The translations under genes and the position numbers were made by a program. Below the pieces are notes generated by a model. It made no database searches. It saw nothing but the letters and a program-made list of their open reading frames with translations, and was not told where the DNA came from. 64,000 nt of DNA from Galeruca laticollis (Eukaryota > Arthropoda > Insecta > Coleoptera > Chrysomelidae): the NCBI GenBank assembly GCA_963921935.1, contig OY998175.1, positions 262,315,709-262,379,708 on the forward strand, in the 5' to 3' direction. Shown here in pieces: positions 1 to 12,009 of the stretch; within the stretch, counting starts at the first letter, position 1; each line of letters opens with the position of its first letter.

Positions 1-1440
1 GCATGTACATTGATAATTAATGCACTGTATTTCCAGTTGTTAGATTGTTTATAAAATAAATAGCGAACTCGGACACTATGAATATATTTACAGAACTATA
101 CACAAAGTACTTTCGTAGCGAAAATTTGCTACCAATAACTTACTAACATAGGCGTCTACTAAGTTAGTTGCCGAGAGATACTTGAGTGGAAATAAAACGC
201 TTGCGTTAGTCACTTCATTAAGGTACTGAGATAAAACTGAGCTGAAGCGATTCACTTGAAGAAACGTTCGAGACTCTCGTTTGACATGAGATAGTTTCCA
301 GAAGAAGACTCGTAACCCCCCCCCCCCCACCCTTCAAACTGGAAATACGGAAATCCACGTTTTCTGGAATTCTTGAAATCGGTAATGCGTGCAAATTATA
401 GAAGAAATATTCAATAGATATTTGCTACCCAAAACATTTTCAGATAATGCCATCAATAAAATCAAATAGATATTTTTACAAATGGCTTATTGAAATTTTT
501 CTTAGTAAGGATGTTTTTCGACCATAAAATTCGAAACTTCAGAAAGAATATAAAATGCATAACAAAAGTTATTCACTGCGGACAATAAATAGGTTTCGGA
601 ATACAAAAAGAGTAGTAATTCCTTTCATTCAGAACAAATTTTTTTTAAATTTTATTCAACATAGAATTTCACAGTTCTAATCATCTTTTCGGACCGTTAA
701 CAAACACAACTGCACAGTCTCCTTAAACAGTGCGGTGAATTTACAATACTAGCAAAAAATAAACTAGATTCGAAACTTAACATTCCAGTTATTGTGCAAA
801 AAGCCCCAAGAATCATCCTTAGAAGTATCAGTCATGCCACTGGTGTTTCTGAGTTGAAATAAGATTGGGAAGTAACTTCAATCAATATCGTCTAATTGAA
901 ATTCGGGGCTGCGAGTAGGAGATGGAATTGACCGGATGAATTATAAGTAAATGGATATTAAAAAGCATTAAGTTATTCCAGAGGTGCTTATTCAACAATA
1001 TAGGTCGGGACTGTCTGCATAATTCAAGAACTTATGATTGGGTTCAACAAAATATAATCATGGAATGGTGAATCTATGACCTGAAGATAAATTCGAACTT
1101 ATACTATACAGAATTGAATGAATATATTTAGTAATACGATCGATACTCCTAACTGTAATAGTAATCAAGTTGCCGTTTTTCTTTTCCTATTCAGGAAAAA
1201 TGTTCGTTATCTTTGAATGATATTATTAGTATCCAATTTTCCCTGGTTTTACATTTCATTCCTTCTCGTTATCACCTTGTATGTTGTGGAAATGAATCTT
1301 ATGATTGAGTCTGGAGCAGTGATTAACAAATTTTCTGCCAGATCCATTTTTAATTGATGTTTTTATACCACCTTTTCTGTGCGACTTGACGTAAAACAAA
1401 TTGCAATTCCATGAGTCAAAAATCTGTATGTTATGAAATG
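1..1440. other. No recognisable gene
   Basis: A+T-rich sequence in which I see no domain, no long ORF with sensible composition and no repeat boundary. The only simple-sequence landmark is a run of 13 C at 316-328. I see nothing else to annotate here. Confidence 0.5.
316..328. repeat. Poly-C homopolymer run
   Basis: Thirteen consecutive C residues in otherwise A+T-rich DNA. This is seen directly; it is probably length-polymorphic and prone to assembly or polymerase error. Confidence 0.9.
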
Positions 1441-1519
1441 TTATGATATTGTTAGTAGTTCTTGTGTTCGAAATTGTAATAACCGTCAATTATTGTTCCT
1501 CAGTTAACATTCCAATTAT

Positions 1520-1699
1520 ATTTTACTATTCACATTCACGCACAAGCCTTGCTTTTGTGAATGTACGCTCTCTTGCGATGAAAATGAATGACTACTTATT
1601 TACTCAACTTATTTTAATGTGCTTGTATCTTTTGAATGTATATTTAATTATTCTAACTGTAACTGATGCAAATAAAGATTATTATTATTATTATTATTC
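1520..1699 (+). mobile_element. Possible LINE (Jockey/CR1-like) remnant with (TTA)n tail
   Basis: The segment ends in AATAAAG followed by six or more ATT units (about 1675-1699), the kind of 3' tail carried by many insect Jockey/CR1 LINEs. About 120 bases upstream the plus frame reads FVNVRSLAMKMND, which resembles the opening of an apurinic-like endonuclease domain (usually NVRSLRNKIDEL). That would place a 5' coding start almost directly beside the 3' tail, implying an internal deletion. Only a short motif supports this, so it may be chance. Confidence 0.3.
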
Positions 1700-4600
1700 A
1701 ATAATTTACGTAAGACGACCAACAGTGATTCACAGAACTGGGAACCGTCTAAGGACTCATTATAGTGAAATAGTAGGAGTCTGAAACAGAAGGGTTGGCA
1801 TTTGAAAGCTGTTGATGATATACAGGCATTAATAAATAAAACGGAACCAGTGAAATTAGTTTTACAGGACAATGCATCTGTGTAACGTCCCTAAAATTTC
1901 ATGTCTTCAAATATCCAGTGTTATCAATTCAATTTGACTATATTATCTCTAGAATCTCACGGAGTTCCATTATGGAGACCCAGAAGTGGAAAATACATGT
2001 AAATAAAGCTTATTTCTGGACATCTGAACAGAGCAGAGGTAGCTGCATTTTTCTCGTAATGGACATTCGTGATGAGTCTCATCGGTAACGAGATACATGA
2101 CTTGCTGTCGACGAAACAGAGTCAAAAATTGATTTTTTTCTAATTAAGTAGCTTCGATATTTGATAGAAACTACATCACTACCTAACTACCGAAATTTAC
2201 TGTTTACTCATAAATTAATCCTCCCATTGAATACTTCAGGCAAACAAGTTCTTGTATCTTCCCACTCAAATTTCTAAAACCATTATCAGCATAGTTTTCG
2301 TTTTCTGGTCTCTGTCTGTCTCTGTTGCATATTGCGTGATATTGTAACTGTTTTTTATTTCCTTGGAAATCAATCCTGCTTTTGCTACAAGAATGGGACT
2401 ATAGTTCAGGGCGAAATTGCATCAAAAAATGATGGAGTAGGTCTATAGAGTTTGCAATATGTATGATAGCCATATGAAGCGACAAGTCTGCTCACTTAAA
2501 AACCTGGTTTGGTTTGTGGAAGGACTACAGCAGCTAGAAATTACTGCTTTCCCGTATGTAATGCTCGAATAAATCGAAATGCGAAAAAATTGAGGCGACT
2601 CGATGCTGAATCAGCTTCGAAAACAAAAACTACCAAAACACTAAATTCATTTGAAACTTTGATAGTCATGTTGAATTTGGCAGAACACTTGCTTGGATAA
2701 TATTAAACTCGAGTCGTGAGTTGTTTCCTAATAAATTGCGATAGATAACGATTGTGTCTCATAATTTCATTGTGTGGAGTACCGGTTATAGTATGAAGGG
2801 CCACATCCTTCAACCATCCACGGAGTTAGTTCTCACCTAGAATGAGACGTTGACTGCGGTTAAGTGACTGACAAAGCTTATACAAGACCATTTGGATCGT
2901 GCATAGTTATTCTTGGAGGGTTATTGAGAATATTGTAGTTAAAATCATGCAATTCGCAATCCGGAGGTGAATCCTATCATGTGTGAGATGGGATTGGTCA
3001 AACTTTGCGGAGATATATACGGGCTTAAAAAATGCTAGACAACCACGCGACACATTAATGAAGGAACGTGACCATCTTCTACAAAATACTAATAAAAATC
3101 AGATGCAACGTATACTTTGTTGAAGACAAGCTGTTGCTCTTGAAATGAAGTAAATACTCATTCCTCCTGTTTTGTCGTAAGCCATAGCATACAACATCAA
3201 GTTGCTTCACTATACTACAATAGAGAAAAAATCAATAAAAGTGGAAATTTCATATTTTCTCCTATTCTTGTAGCATTAAAATCTCTGATAATTTTTTTCT
3301 GAGTAGTACTGGTTACGCCATTTATCTGAGATGTGCGAAATCGACTTCGTAATTACTGAAGAAGTCGTTTTACAAATTGTTCTAGAATTAGGCCGCATTC
3401 GATGCACTAATGGCAACTTATGGACCAGAGAAAGTCACTCTGACTCTAACATTTTACGAGAAAGTTTCGCTTTTGGTTCCCGAATATAGGTGAGTAATTT
3501 TAAAATCTTTGGTATAAATTTCGAAGTTAAGCCAGTCTGAACTAAAACTATGTTTCATTTAATATAGGGAAATTCGAGAGGACTAAAAATTAGTTAAATC
3601 GTTTAGTTTGATCGCACCAAGGCCAATTAGTAAATACTAGTCCTTAATAGTCATTTAGAAAATATATAATTGCTGCTGGATTTGAAGCTCATTATAGCTG
3701 AAATCTTAATTTCCAACATCCTTCAAGATATATGTGGTAATCCATCGACCAGAAGCCTATAAGCATCAAGTGCAAAAACCGACCAGGTTTTTTGAAACGT
3801 CAATGTCAACAACCTGCCTCTGGCCCCCCGTTTTTTTGATAGCGGTAAACCAGTTTTCTGTAAAAAGGGCATGTAAGTACATTTTTGTAACAATTTATTC
3901 ACCTGAATATTTTGAGTGCACATTTAGTAGATGCATTTGGTTTTTACTGAATTTTTCATCAATAATTTTTGTAAACATACATAAACCATGAGTTTTTAAT
4001 GTACTCATAGTAGCTAACATTGATTGATAAAGGTCATCTAATTCCCTAGTTGACGGCCAGTGCTTTGAGACACTATTGGGCTTTTGGCGCCCTAATTCTG
4101 GTTTTTTATCATAGTATTTTAGTATCCACTTATTTTCAATATTGTGTTAATGATTACCAAATATTAGTTGTTTGTTGTTTAATATAGAGCTTTCATAGGC
4201 CGAGGAATGATATTTACAAAAATCGTGTAATAATTGATCTGTGTATCGTGCCAATTTTACTTGTAAATTGATACTTAAATTGTTTATAGTCCTAAACCTC
4301 TCTGTACTTGACTGCTTCACGAACAGCGCGTAAACTTTAATTTCAATGGTCAAGCCATTTATTGGCAAACTAATAGGGGAGCATATAATACTTCTAAAGT
4401 TAGAGTAGAGTCAATTTGTTTGCTCTGTCCAAATTTATTTACCTATTCTTTACGCTTTTACAATTTTTTATACAAACTTATACTACTGTAATACAAGCTC
4501 ATAACGACTTTCGAGTATTATTGCTAGTGTAAGATACCTTCACCAGACTGTGCAATTTCAAGTGATTTTGTGGATGAGTCGTTTCCTCTTCCACGACTAT

Positions 4601-6776
4601 AAACTTGGAAAAGGGGGCGCCTTTGATAATTTTGTTCAGTATATCACCAATACTACCTAAATCTGAGAAATCCAAGCTTACTCACTTGCTCTACCGATGA
4701 ACAGCTGCCGTCCGCAAAGGTGGTAAGTTTCTTCGAAACTTAAGGGTACAGTTGTGTCGGAATATTAATTATTGTAAATTCAAACTCGATCGAGAAATGT
4801 TACTTGCCACACTCTGTCAGACATATCTGTTGATTTGGTATATCAATTCATCTTTATTTGACTAGTTTTACTCCTTATATTCAGTACAAAATTCATTATC
4901 AATCAATAATTATACTTTTTCCATTGAAAATTTACAGTAACATATCTCACCACAAGAAGCGATTGCTCCTTAATTATATTGATTACTTTGCATTGCTATT
5001 CAAAACCTTAGTTGATGTTACTGAAATTTTATAAGTAGAAAACGATATTATATTATTATGGAACTTCTGTAAGACATTGGGTCAAACATTATGTGCAAAA
5101 TCCGAATATGTGGAAATTTTGGGGATCTTATATTTTAAAGAATTGGTTAATAATTTATAACAAAATTTAGAATAAATTTTAAAGTATCCCATGTGATGCT
5201 TGGAAGAAATGGATCTTATATATGGAATTAACTAGTCTGTTATTCAATTCAAATGTGCGTTAATATTCAAGGAAAATCGTTAATTATCTAGACAATGATG
5301 AAATGATTATATAGAATATTATTATCATCTGACAGCGATCTGCGTCGACTGCTGCACATAAGCCTCTCATAAATTTATCCGCCATTTAGGGTCTTGAGCT
5401 ACGTTCATCCAGTTTGAATTCTCTTATATATTGTCGGATCATATTTTGGTAGGTTTCCTCTGCGTCAATATTGAATTATATGAGATGAAAATTGACCCCA
5501 GTGTAACATCCGAAAAATGTGAGAATGACCTCTAATTATAACTAACAGAATAACAACATTCGTATCAGCTTCTAACGCAACCAAAGAGCTGACAGCATAA
5601 AAATATTTCAAATGAACTGATCAACACGCAAAATTTTCTGATATAGATTTTCGTAATTTCATCTTCTATGTCTTTTACGAAACGCCTAATGAGCGGTCGT
5701 ATACTTTTCAAAAATGACAATTATCTTCGGCTCGAAATTCACAATTCATTACTCCTGCTTGTATATTTCACAAAAATTATACTTCACAATTTATTGCTCA
5801 AACTATAATCAAATTGACTCCATTCAAGAGTAAAAAATTCCCATCAACTGTTGGTTTTCAAAGGAATTGTTGCCCTCCGGCTCAGGCAAAAGTAGTGGAG
5901 ATTTTTTAGAAATAGTGGTCGTGTATATTATACACATTATCTTTAGAGAGGCATGGCAATTATGCTTGGAATTGCTCCTATTTCATTGAAACACGACCTG
6001 CATCGCTAACAGATTTTCCATTTTCTGTATTCATTTTGAGGAATGCAATGTACAAAGAGTTCTTCTGAATAGGTTCCTTTATACTACGAATAAATATTCT
6101 TTAAATGTTTATCATGGTAATTGGATCAGCTATTATTTCACAACATGAACTCCTATCTGACCATATTTGAATCTTGAAATGAAATTATGAAAATTATGTT
6201 GAAAAAACGCAAATAACCTTATAGAATATTTGATTTCTAGATGAAATCCGTTCTTTCTTTCTTCAATACTTTTTTAAATGGAACAATCTATTTCAAAATA
6301 ATTCCACAATATATTGAAAAATTCCCAATGGCACAGGACCAATTGGACAGGCTTATTTCAGTAACATTTTTGCATGGAACCCAAAATAAAAAATTAGATA
6401 CAAAAGTAACAGCATGTTTTGAGATGTACAAAAAACCAAAGTAATATTATGGCATCAAATCAAAAAATAAAAAAAAATTTCTGGTAAATTTGTGAATTTT
6501 CTTAAATAAATGTTTTAATGTACGATTTAGAAAAAAATGTTGAATACAAAAGTTGTAGAACGTATTAAGGTATATGAAAAAGCTCAGTCACTTTTTTGCG
6601 TTAAATGGAGAACAAAAGAAATACAATTTTTTTTCCACTTTGACAGGCCGCCATTTTGTTTGTACTAGGCCAATTTGGCTCATTAACGAACTCGTCCAAG
6701 ATTTTGGCCTGTCCGGTTTTTGTAACCAGTTTGGTTTCGATCCGTCAAAAAATACGTGCTTACAAATTCCGTTATA

Positions 6777-6780
<4 letters not shown>
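1700..6780. other. Long stretch without recognisable gene
   Basis: No domain, RNA gene or clear repeat is visible across this 5 kb. Short ORFs such as a 67-codon one at 6241-6444 have no recognisable motif and lie in low-complexity A+T-rich DNA. Slightly less A+T-rich patches at about 3770-3850 and 6640-6770 contain a vaguely similar GGTCGGTTTTTG-type motif in opposite orientation, too little to call a family. Confidence 0.4.

Positions 6781-6783
<3 letters not shown>

Positions 6784-6825
<42 letters not shown>
6784..6825. repeat. (AT)n microsatellite
   Basis: Uninterrupted AT dinucleotides, preceded by a short CACACA stretch. ORFs encoding IYIYIY across it are artefacts of the repeat. Confidence 0.95.
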
Positions 6826-6828
<3 letters not shown>

Positions 6829-7211
6829 CTCTCAATATCAACTAGGTTATGTCTCAATCAAAAAACTGTCACTCGAACTGTGACACTCTGACAAACATAT
6901 AATGTTCCTTCAAATCGAAGAGAACCTTTTGAATTAGTATTTAAAAAGTATCTATACATAAAATATATTTTTTTTTGTTCTGAGTATGAACTATTTCAAT
7001 AATTATTGACTCACTTTACACGTAAGTATAAAAAAATTGTTAATTAATGGAATGTACCAACATGTCCATATTTCAGCCATGAAAAAGAAAATGAAATTTT
7101 TCGAAACGTTGGGTAGTAAATAAGAGTTTAATTCAGCCCTACTTACGATGGAATCCCTAAGATATTGAAAGATTCTTGATTTATCTACCGTCAAGAACAC
7201 CATTTTGCTTC

Positions 7212-7310
<99 letters not shown>

Positions 7311-7323
7311 TATAAATATATAT
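7212..7323. repeat. Compound (AT)n/(ATAC)n microsatellite
   Basis: About 110 bases of AT dinucleotide with occasional AAAT and ACAT interruptions. It directly abuts the left arm of the perfect hairpin that follows. Confidence 0.95.
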
Positions 7324-7419
7324 AACAACAAATATATTCATGGGTAATTCACGCAAAATAAAGGGCTACTGAAATAGCCCTTTATTTTGCGTGAATTACC
7401 CATGAATATATTTGTTGTT
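7324..7419. repeat. Perfect hairpin, 45-bp arms, 6-base loop
   Basis: Left arm 7324-7368 and right arm 7375-7419 are exact reverse complements separated by CTGAAA. The arm includes the motif TTATTTTGCGTGAATTACCC. The arm sequence is not A+T simple repeat, so the palindrome is a real structure. The right arm continues rightwards into a unit that recurs at about 7975-8060, so this looks like the terminus of a mobile element joined to its own inverted copy. Confidence 0.9.
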
Positions 7420-7459
7420 GTTGTTAACATATCACGCGATATTCCTACATCTTCTTTGT

Positions 7460-7460
<1 letters not shown>
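7375..7460 (+). repeat. Terminal-like unit, copy 1
   Basis: An 86-base unit beginning TAGCCCTTTATTTTGCG and ending CCTACATCTTCTTTGTT. It contains a (TTG)4 run and GTTAACATATCACGCG. An almost identical second copy lies at 7977-8060. Copy 1 is followed immediately by (AT)n. The family is not recognised; it behaves like the end of a transposable element. Confidence 0.7.

Positions 7461-7462
<2 letters not shown>

Positions 7463-7511
<49 letters not shown>
7463..7511. repeat. (AT)n microsatellite
   Basis: Uninterrupted AT dinucleotides directly after copy 1 of the terminal-like unit. Confidence 0.95.
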
Positions 7512-7516
<5 letters not shown>

Positions 7517-7699
7517 CATATAAGTAACCTATAATGAAATTATTTTTAACATCAAAGTAATACAAATCAAAAAAAATTCATATTGACTTGGTAACATTAT
7601 TTAATACATATATTGTTTTTTGAAATTTTATAATAATTTTTGGATACTATTTGAAATGATTTATTATACATATATTTTACAACTTTACCTGCAATCTCG

Positions 7700-7898
7700 T
7701 TAAATAATGTAAGTATTTTTTTTTATATACCCTTTATTTTAATTTTTGACCATATTTTATAATTTTTAGTACTTGAAAATGAATACGATTGTATTCGAAA
7801 GCTCGTAGAATAAATATTTAAAAGAGTACACTTGGTATCATTGCCACAAACCCACAAAAAATAATCCTGATTATTTAGTTGGCAAATAATTAATTTAG

Positions 7899-7900
<2 letters not shown>
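7700..7900 (+). other. Possible Penelope-type 3' tail
   Basis: The sequence TTGTATTCGAAAGCTCGTAG followed by AATAAATATT resembles the tail motif often found at ends of insect Penelope-like elements. It is bracketed by two (AT)n arrays. No coding homology accompanies it, so this is a weak call based on one motif. Confidence 0.25.

Positions 7901-7901
<1 letters not shown>

Positions 7902-7948
<47 letters not shown>
7902..7948. repeat. (AT)n microsatellite
   Basis: Uninterrupted AT dinucleotides ending at GCATGTCCACGG. Confidence 0.95.
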
Positions 7949-7951
<3 letters not shown>

Positions 7952-7976
7952 TGTCCACGGTTACCACTCTATTTCA

Positions 7977-8060
7977 GTAGCCCTTTATTTTGCGTGAATT
8001 ACCCATGAATCTCTTTGTTGTTGTTGTTAACATATCACGCGATATTCCTACATCTTCTTT
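7977..8060 (+). repeat. Terminal-like unit, copy 2
   Basis: Near-identical to 7375-7460, differing by CTCT for ATAT in the middle. It lies directly next to the end of the element A long terminal repeat at about 8066. The same unit therefore occurs twice within 700 bases, once as half of a perfect hairpin. Confidence 0.7.
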
Positions 8061-8065
8061 TTTAT

Positions 8066-8690
8066 ATATTATTGTGATAAGATTGGTGAGAGAAATTTTA
8101 ATGTTCAAATACTATGAATTATTAATTTTAGTTTGCCCGGTATATTATAAAATTTTTGAAATAGTTTGTAAAGTAATTATACCTTTGCAAGAAAGACTCT
8201 ACAATCTCAAAGTAGGGTTCAAGTATTTAAAAGGAAACAATTTTAATTTCAAATATGAGCGCCAAAGTTATATAAAATCCTTACATTTTAATAAAGAAAT
8301 TTTGTTAAAAAAAAAATATACTTGCTTTTATTATTTCTAAATAAATTCTAGAAACGGTCCTCTCCAACGATTCATAGACGTCAGGTTAATACTGCTAACT
8401 GTTAAACATAGATGGAGCAATCACCAAGAAATGAAAGGTCTCAACAATATAATTTCAAAATGTTTTTCAAAGGGAAAACGTTATTTAATGTTGTGAAAAC
8501 AAAAACATCATTCTTTTACAAATAAATTGTGAAAATTAACTATCTAGCATGGTTATTCATTCAAACAAACCTACACTCAGGTGAAATATTATTTCTATGT
8601 GCGATTACAAAATAGGCAACCTTTTATACAAATTTGAAAACACTCATTCTGTTACACATTGTCTATGCAATAAGATGGCGAAAACTATGT
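8066..8690 (-). repeat. Element A 3' LTR
   Basis: On the minus strand this ends ...ATCACAATAATA. About 165 bases (8067-8231) match 13207-13363 in the same orientation, including TTTAGTTTGCCCGGTATATT. The whole segment also aligns, more diverged and in inverted orientation, with 15530-16163. Two sequence copies flanking a gag-pol block in the same orientation fit LTRs. The left limit of the LTR (high coordinate) is set only by where similarity to the solo copy fades. Confidence 0.6.
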
Positions 8691-10125
8691 TGATGAAAAC
8701 TTATGAATTATCAAAGTTCAATTCTTTGCACAAAACCGGTAAGTTTGTTTAACCTTTTTTATATATAAATAAAATAGTTTTAAATACCTGTTCACTGTAT
8801 CGTTCTAGTATACTTCAATGATTGGTTTTTTTATTTTGTTTCAGGTTATCTTCTGGAAAACCGAATAATCCGTCTAGCCTGGACAAAAATTATAATTGAT
8901 GCCACATTCCATCCATATCAAAACATTCTAGATGAATTCCATAATCCAGTACTTTCTGAAAGGTATTGTGGAGACATTTTCCACAATACAATATTTCACC
9001 TGGTTAAATTGATGAATTTTATGATCAGTACATTTTTATATTTACCAATTTTCTCGTTAAGTTATGTTTATCTGTTTGATTACTTACATTACTGAGTTGC
9101 TTTTAAGGATAATGTATTTATTTCTATAATTACCAATCCAAATTGTTGTTATTCAAAAGGTTTAAATAATTTTTCTCAAAAATTTTGCTTCTTCCACATT
9201 CACAGCTACCGAAAAAAAGACTACCTAGTGAATAGTGTACATTATCAACAAAATTGTTTTATTCAATTTTTTTATTATTAATCTGCTTGTCGCTGATGTA
9301 AATATTTCAAGTGTATTCCACCAATCAAAATTGGCTATAAAAATTCTTATTGAAAAGTTTCACCTCAAGTTGTAGATCGTACATCTATCCTTTTAAAACA
9401 TTCTGTTTAGAGTTTTTAAATGATTAAATTCCATATATTATTCCTTTTAAATTGTATTTCTAAATATATATAAAAGACAGTTCTTAATTCCAATAATATC
9501 TATACGGATGGACAATTCATTTCACAAATGTCATGCTCTATGAAATTAATGCTGTTATTTGACTTCCTACCTTGACATGTATTGAATAATTACATAATCT
9601 TATCAGAAAACTTCTTTCAATATCTAATATTTACTTTTTTAAAACAAATCATATTATTATTCTACTTTCACAATGAGAAAAATGGATTGTTATTATTTAT
9701 ATGAAACAACGTTCAAAAATTCTCTCTCAAATATTAGAATCATGTTATTTTATTTCACATATGTATTTATAAAGCGTATTTAAAATTTCCTACACAATTC
9801 TACAGCTTGACTCTTGTCTACTTTCTCTATTTAATAGTGAATAGTACAGATTGTCTCCATTTCAAACTATTTTTTAAAAAAATTCAAATTCTAAAATTTT
9901 GTACTTGCTTACAGTGTGTAGTCTTTAATTCCATAATTTAGTATACCGAGTGTTGCAGGTTTCTCTCTATGTTACCATCCCCTAAATTTTGCGTTTATCA
10001 AATTTTTATATTAAGAAAAATTTTATGAACGCAAATTTTACCTCAAATACTATATTCTAGGATTGTCTTTTGTATTTTACTAATAACACATTTCTTTTTA
10101 TTTCAGGTCGCTGTTACAAAGATGA
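8675..10125 (+). CDS. Candidate small three-exon gene, unknown function
   Basis: Exon 1 (8675-8738) starts ATGGCGAAAACTATG and ends at a good donor GTAAGT. Exon 2 (8845-8962) follows a TTTTGTTTCAG acceptor in matching phase and ends at AAAG/GTATTG. Exon 3 begins at 10107 after TTTTTATTTCAG and gives SLLQR then stop. The predicted product is about 66 aa; exon 2 reads GYLLENRIIRLAWTKIII then DATFHPYQNILDEFHNPV. I do not recognise the protein. The gene would lie antisense to element A, between its pol remnant and its LTR. Exon 1 overlaps the LTR edge, so it may be chance open reading in old transposon DNA. Exon 2 alone stays open to 9095, so the second intron is optional. Confidence 0.3.
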
Positions 10126-10334
10126 TTCTGGAATCCTGTGTTGCAGTATCCTCTTCAAATAGTTTTTAATCTATTTATATTACTATAAATTCTTAGTTTA
10201 TTTTTAATTTCAAGTTTCATCCAAAGGAATTAGTTGGAAAATCATGTTATAAATCCCGTTTTGAAAAATTTTTTAGTGTTCGTTGTACGTCCTATTACTT
10301 ATACATTTCTCGGAGTCTCTTATTTCGGTACAGT

Positions 10335-10994
10335 TTATTGATTTATATTTCTTGTGTTACATCTTCCTATAATACTGTCTTTAAGATATTTTTTTATTTC
10401 TAAATCAACTTCTTTCCTATATTTATAAGGTATGTGATATGTTCTTATTCTGAAATTTTCTATTCCCCTAACTTCTATCTTATGTACATAATTATTTGCC
10501 ATTCTCATCTCCTTTTTAATCAATCCTTCATACTTCATTAATAAATTCTTCACTCTCTCTTCATATTCCTTATTTCCACACACTACTACCAATTTCTCCA
10601 TAATTCCATTCCTCTCTATATTACATAACTTTCTATTATCCTCTTCAATATCCAATTCTTCCATATTTCCACTCCTTTTTATATTCCATAACTTCCTATT
10701 ATCCTCTTCAAATGCCAATACTTCCATATTTACATTCTTTTCTATATTCCATAACTTCTTATTATCCTCTTCAATTTCCAATTCTTCCATATTCTCTTCC
10801 TCAAATTCAATCCTATTACCATTAAATTCTATTTCCATCTTTTCAAAATCAATTTTTGCTTTATATTTCGTAAATTCATCTATTCCTATAACTATGTCTG
10901 TTTCTAAATTATTCACTAGCAATAATTGCATCTCAACTTCTTTCCCATCCTTTGATTCAATACTTTGTATTATAGATCTGCTAACTTCACACAA
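10335..10994 (-). pseudogene. Element A pol: protease C-terminus and start of reverse transcriptase
   Basis: Remnant of a Ty3/gypsy polyprotein. Residues about 27-55 read LETDIVIGIDEFTKYKAKID, the second half of a retropepsin (usual DIILGMDFL...Y.A.IDF). Near the C-terminus HKIEVRGIENFRIRTYHIP and YRKEVDLEIKKYL match the conserved entry to gypsy reverse transcriptase (P.PYR.PPKYREEVDKEIKKML-type). Between them lies a Glu/Asn-rich linker with a repeated NMEELxIEEDNRKLWNI module. The frame then stops and no palm, RNase H or integrase follows before the 3' LTR, so the element is internally deleted and inactive. Upstream neighbours on the same strand are the protease active site and gag. Confidence 0.75.
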
Positions 10995-11075
10995 TTTCTT
11001 CCCATTTGCTCCTATTTATGTAGTTTTCGGTATTTTGATTAACTTATTTTCATAATTTTCAATATTTTCTTCTAT

Positions 11076-11442
11076 TTATTTTGTTTTTATTATGGACGCT
11101 TCTGAACCTATATCTATTAATATTTTGACTTGTTTCCCATTTAATTTTCCTTCAATCTTCATTAATCCCGTTATTTCTTTTAATTCCAAATCATCCCAAA
11201 ATTTAATGTATTCCCTTGGATGTTCATATGTTATCACTCTCTCTTCTCTCCTTTGAATACTGTTCTCTGTAATTGTTATTTTTGTTGTTATTATATTTAA
11301 AGTTTCTGTTATAGTTGTTTTGGTTGCTATCGTTTTTATTATAGTTATTGTTATTTCCTGAATTGTTGTTATAATTGTTGTTTTTGTTATAATCTCCATT
11401 GGTATTATATCTGTTAATAGACTTATTTCTGTATTTCATCAT
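11076..11442 (-). pseudogene. Element A Asn-rich linker and protease active-site region
   Basis: Two overlapping minus-strand frames. One (11442-11224) is an Asn/Tyr/Lys-rich stretch of AAT/AAC repeats. The other (11399-11076) ends VKILIDIGSEASIIK, which aligns with the retropepsin active site (LIDTGA or LIDTGS); the catalytic triplet is DIG instead of DTG. The upstream part of that frame, EYIKFWDDLELKEITGLMKI, is compatible with the start of the protease. The frame change between them is either a decayed coding frame or an original gag-pol frameshift; the DIG suggests decay. Confidence 0.6.
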
Positions 11443-11619
11443 TATAGTTTTACATATCCTAATTTCTATCTATGTACTAAATTATATTTACATATGTTTT
11501 TTGTTTAACAATATTTGTTAAATATAAACTTCTTATTTACATGTTGTTTTTATATACCTTCTTGACCTTTTACAATTCCTTATTCGTTTTCTAGTTTCCA
11601 GTCCTATAATACAGCCTTA

Positions 11620-11997
11620 TTATTCAATTTTATTTTTTTTCCTAAATTTCGTTTTATCCTCTTCTCTTATTGTTTGATTCTCTTGTATCCTAAATTCCTT
11701 TAAATGTTCCACTAAGTCTTTTTTTATTTTGTTATCCCCTATCTCATCAATTCCTTCCAATATATTCATGAAATTTTGCGTTTCCAATTTCTTCATATTA
11801 TTGTTTCTTCTTTTTATCATTTCATTTCCTATTATTACATTTTCGATTGTCCTATTAAATTTTCTTGGATCAATTATCTTTATATTTCTGCCAAGTTTTA
11901 CTCTCATTTCGAAATTTTCTGCATAAATTATTGTTTCTATATTCTGTCTTATGGTTTCTTCTATTTCTTCCTTAGTCTCTTGTAATATCTTATTCAT
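11620..11997 (-). pseudogene. Element A Gag C-terminal part
   Basis: A 125-codon minus-strand ORF rich in Glu, Lys, Ile and Asn, 12 bases downstream of the main gag ORF. It contains FEMRVKLGRNIKIIDPRKFNR and a charged helical tail. No CCHC zinc knuckle is visible. The position between gag and protease indicates the capsid/nucleocapsid part of Gag, separated from the N-terminal half by a stop or frameshift near 12000. Function is inferred from position and composition only. Confidence 0.5.
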
Positions 11998-12009
11998 TTT
12001 CTCTAACTT

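Noticed and set aside
6241..6444. 67-codon plus ORF
   Set aside because: No recognisable motif, no nearby signals, and short enough to be chance.
6588..6857. ORFs encoding runs of IYIYIY (also 7338-7565 and 43657-43839)
   Set aside because: Translation of (AT)n microsatellites, not genes.
8210..8225. GGTTCAA as a tRNA B box
   Set aside because: It is part of the element A LTR; no A box or cloverleaf folds around it, and I found no tRNA gene elsewhere.
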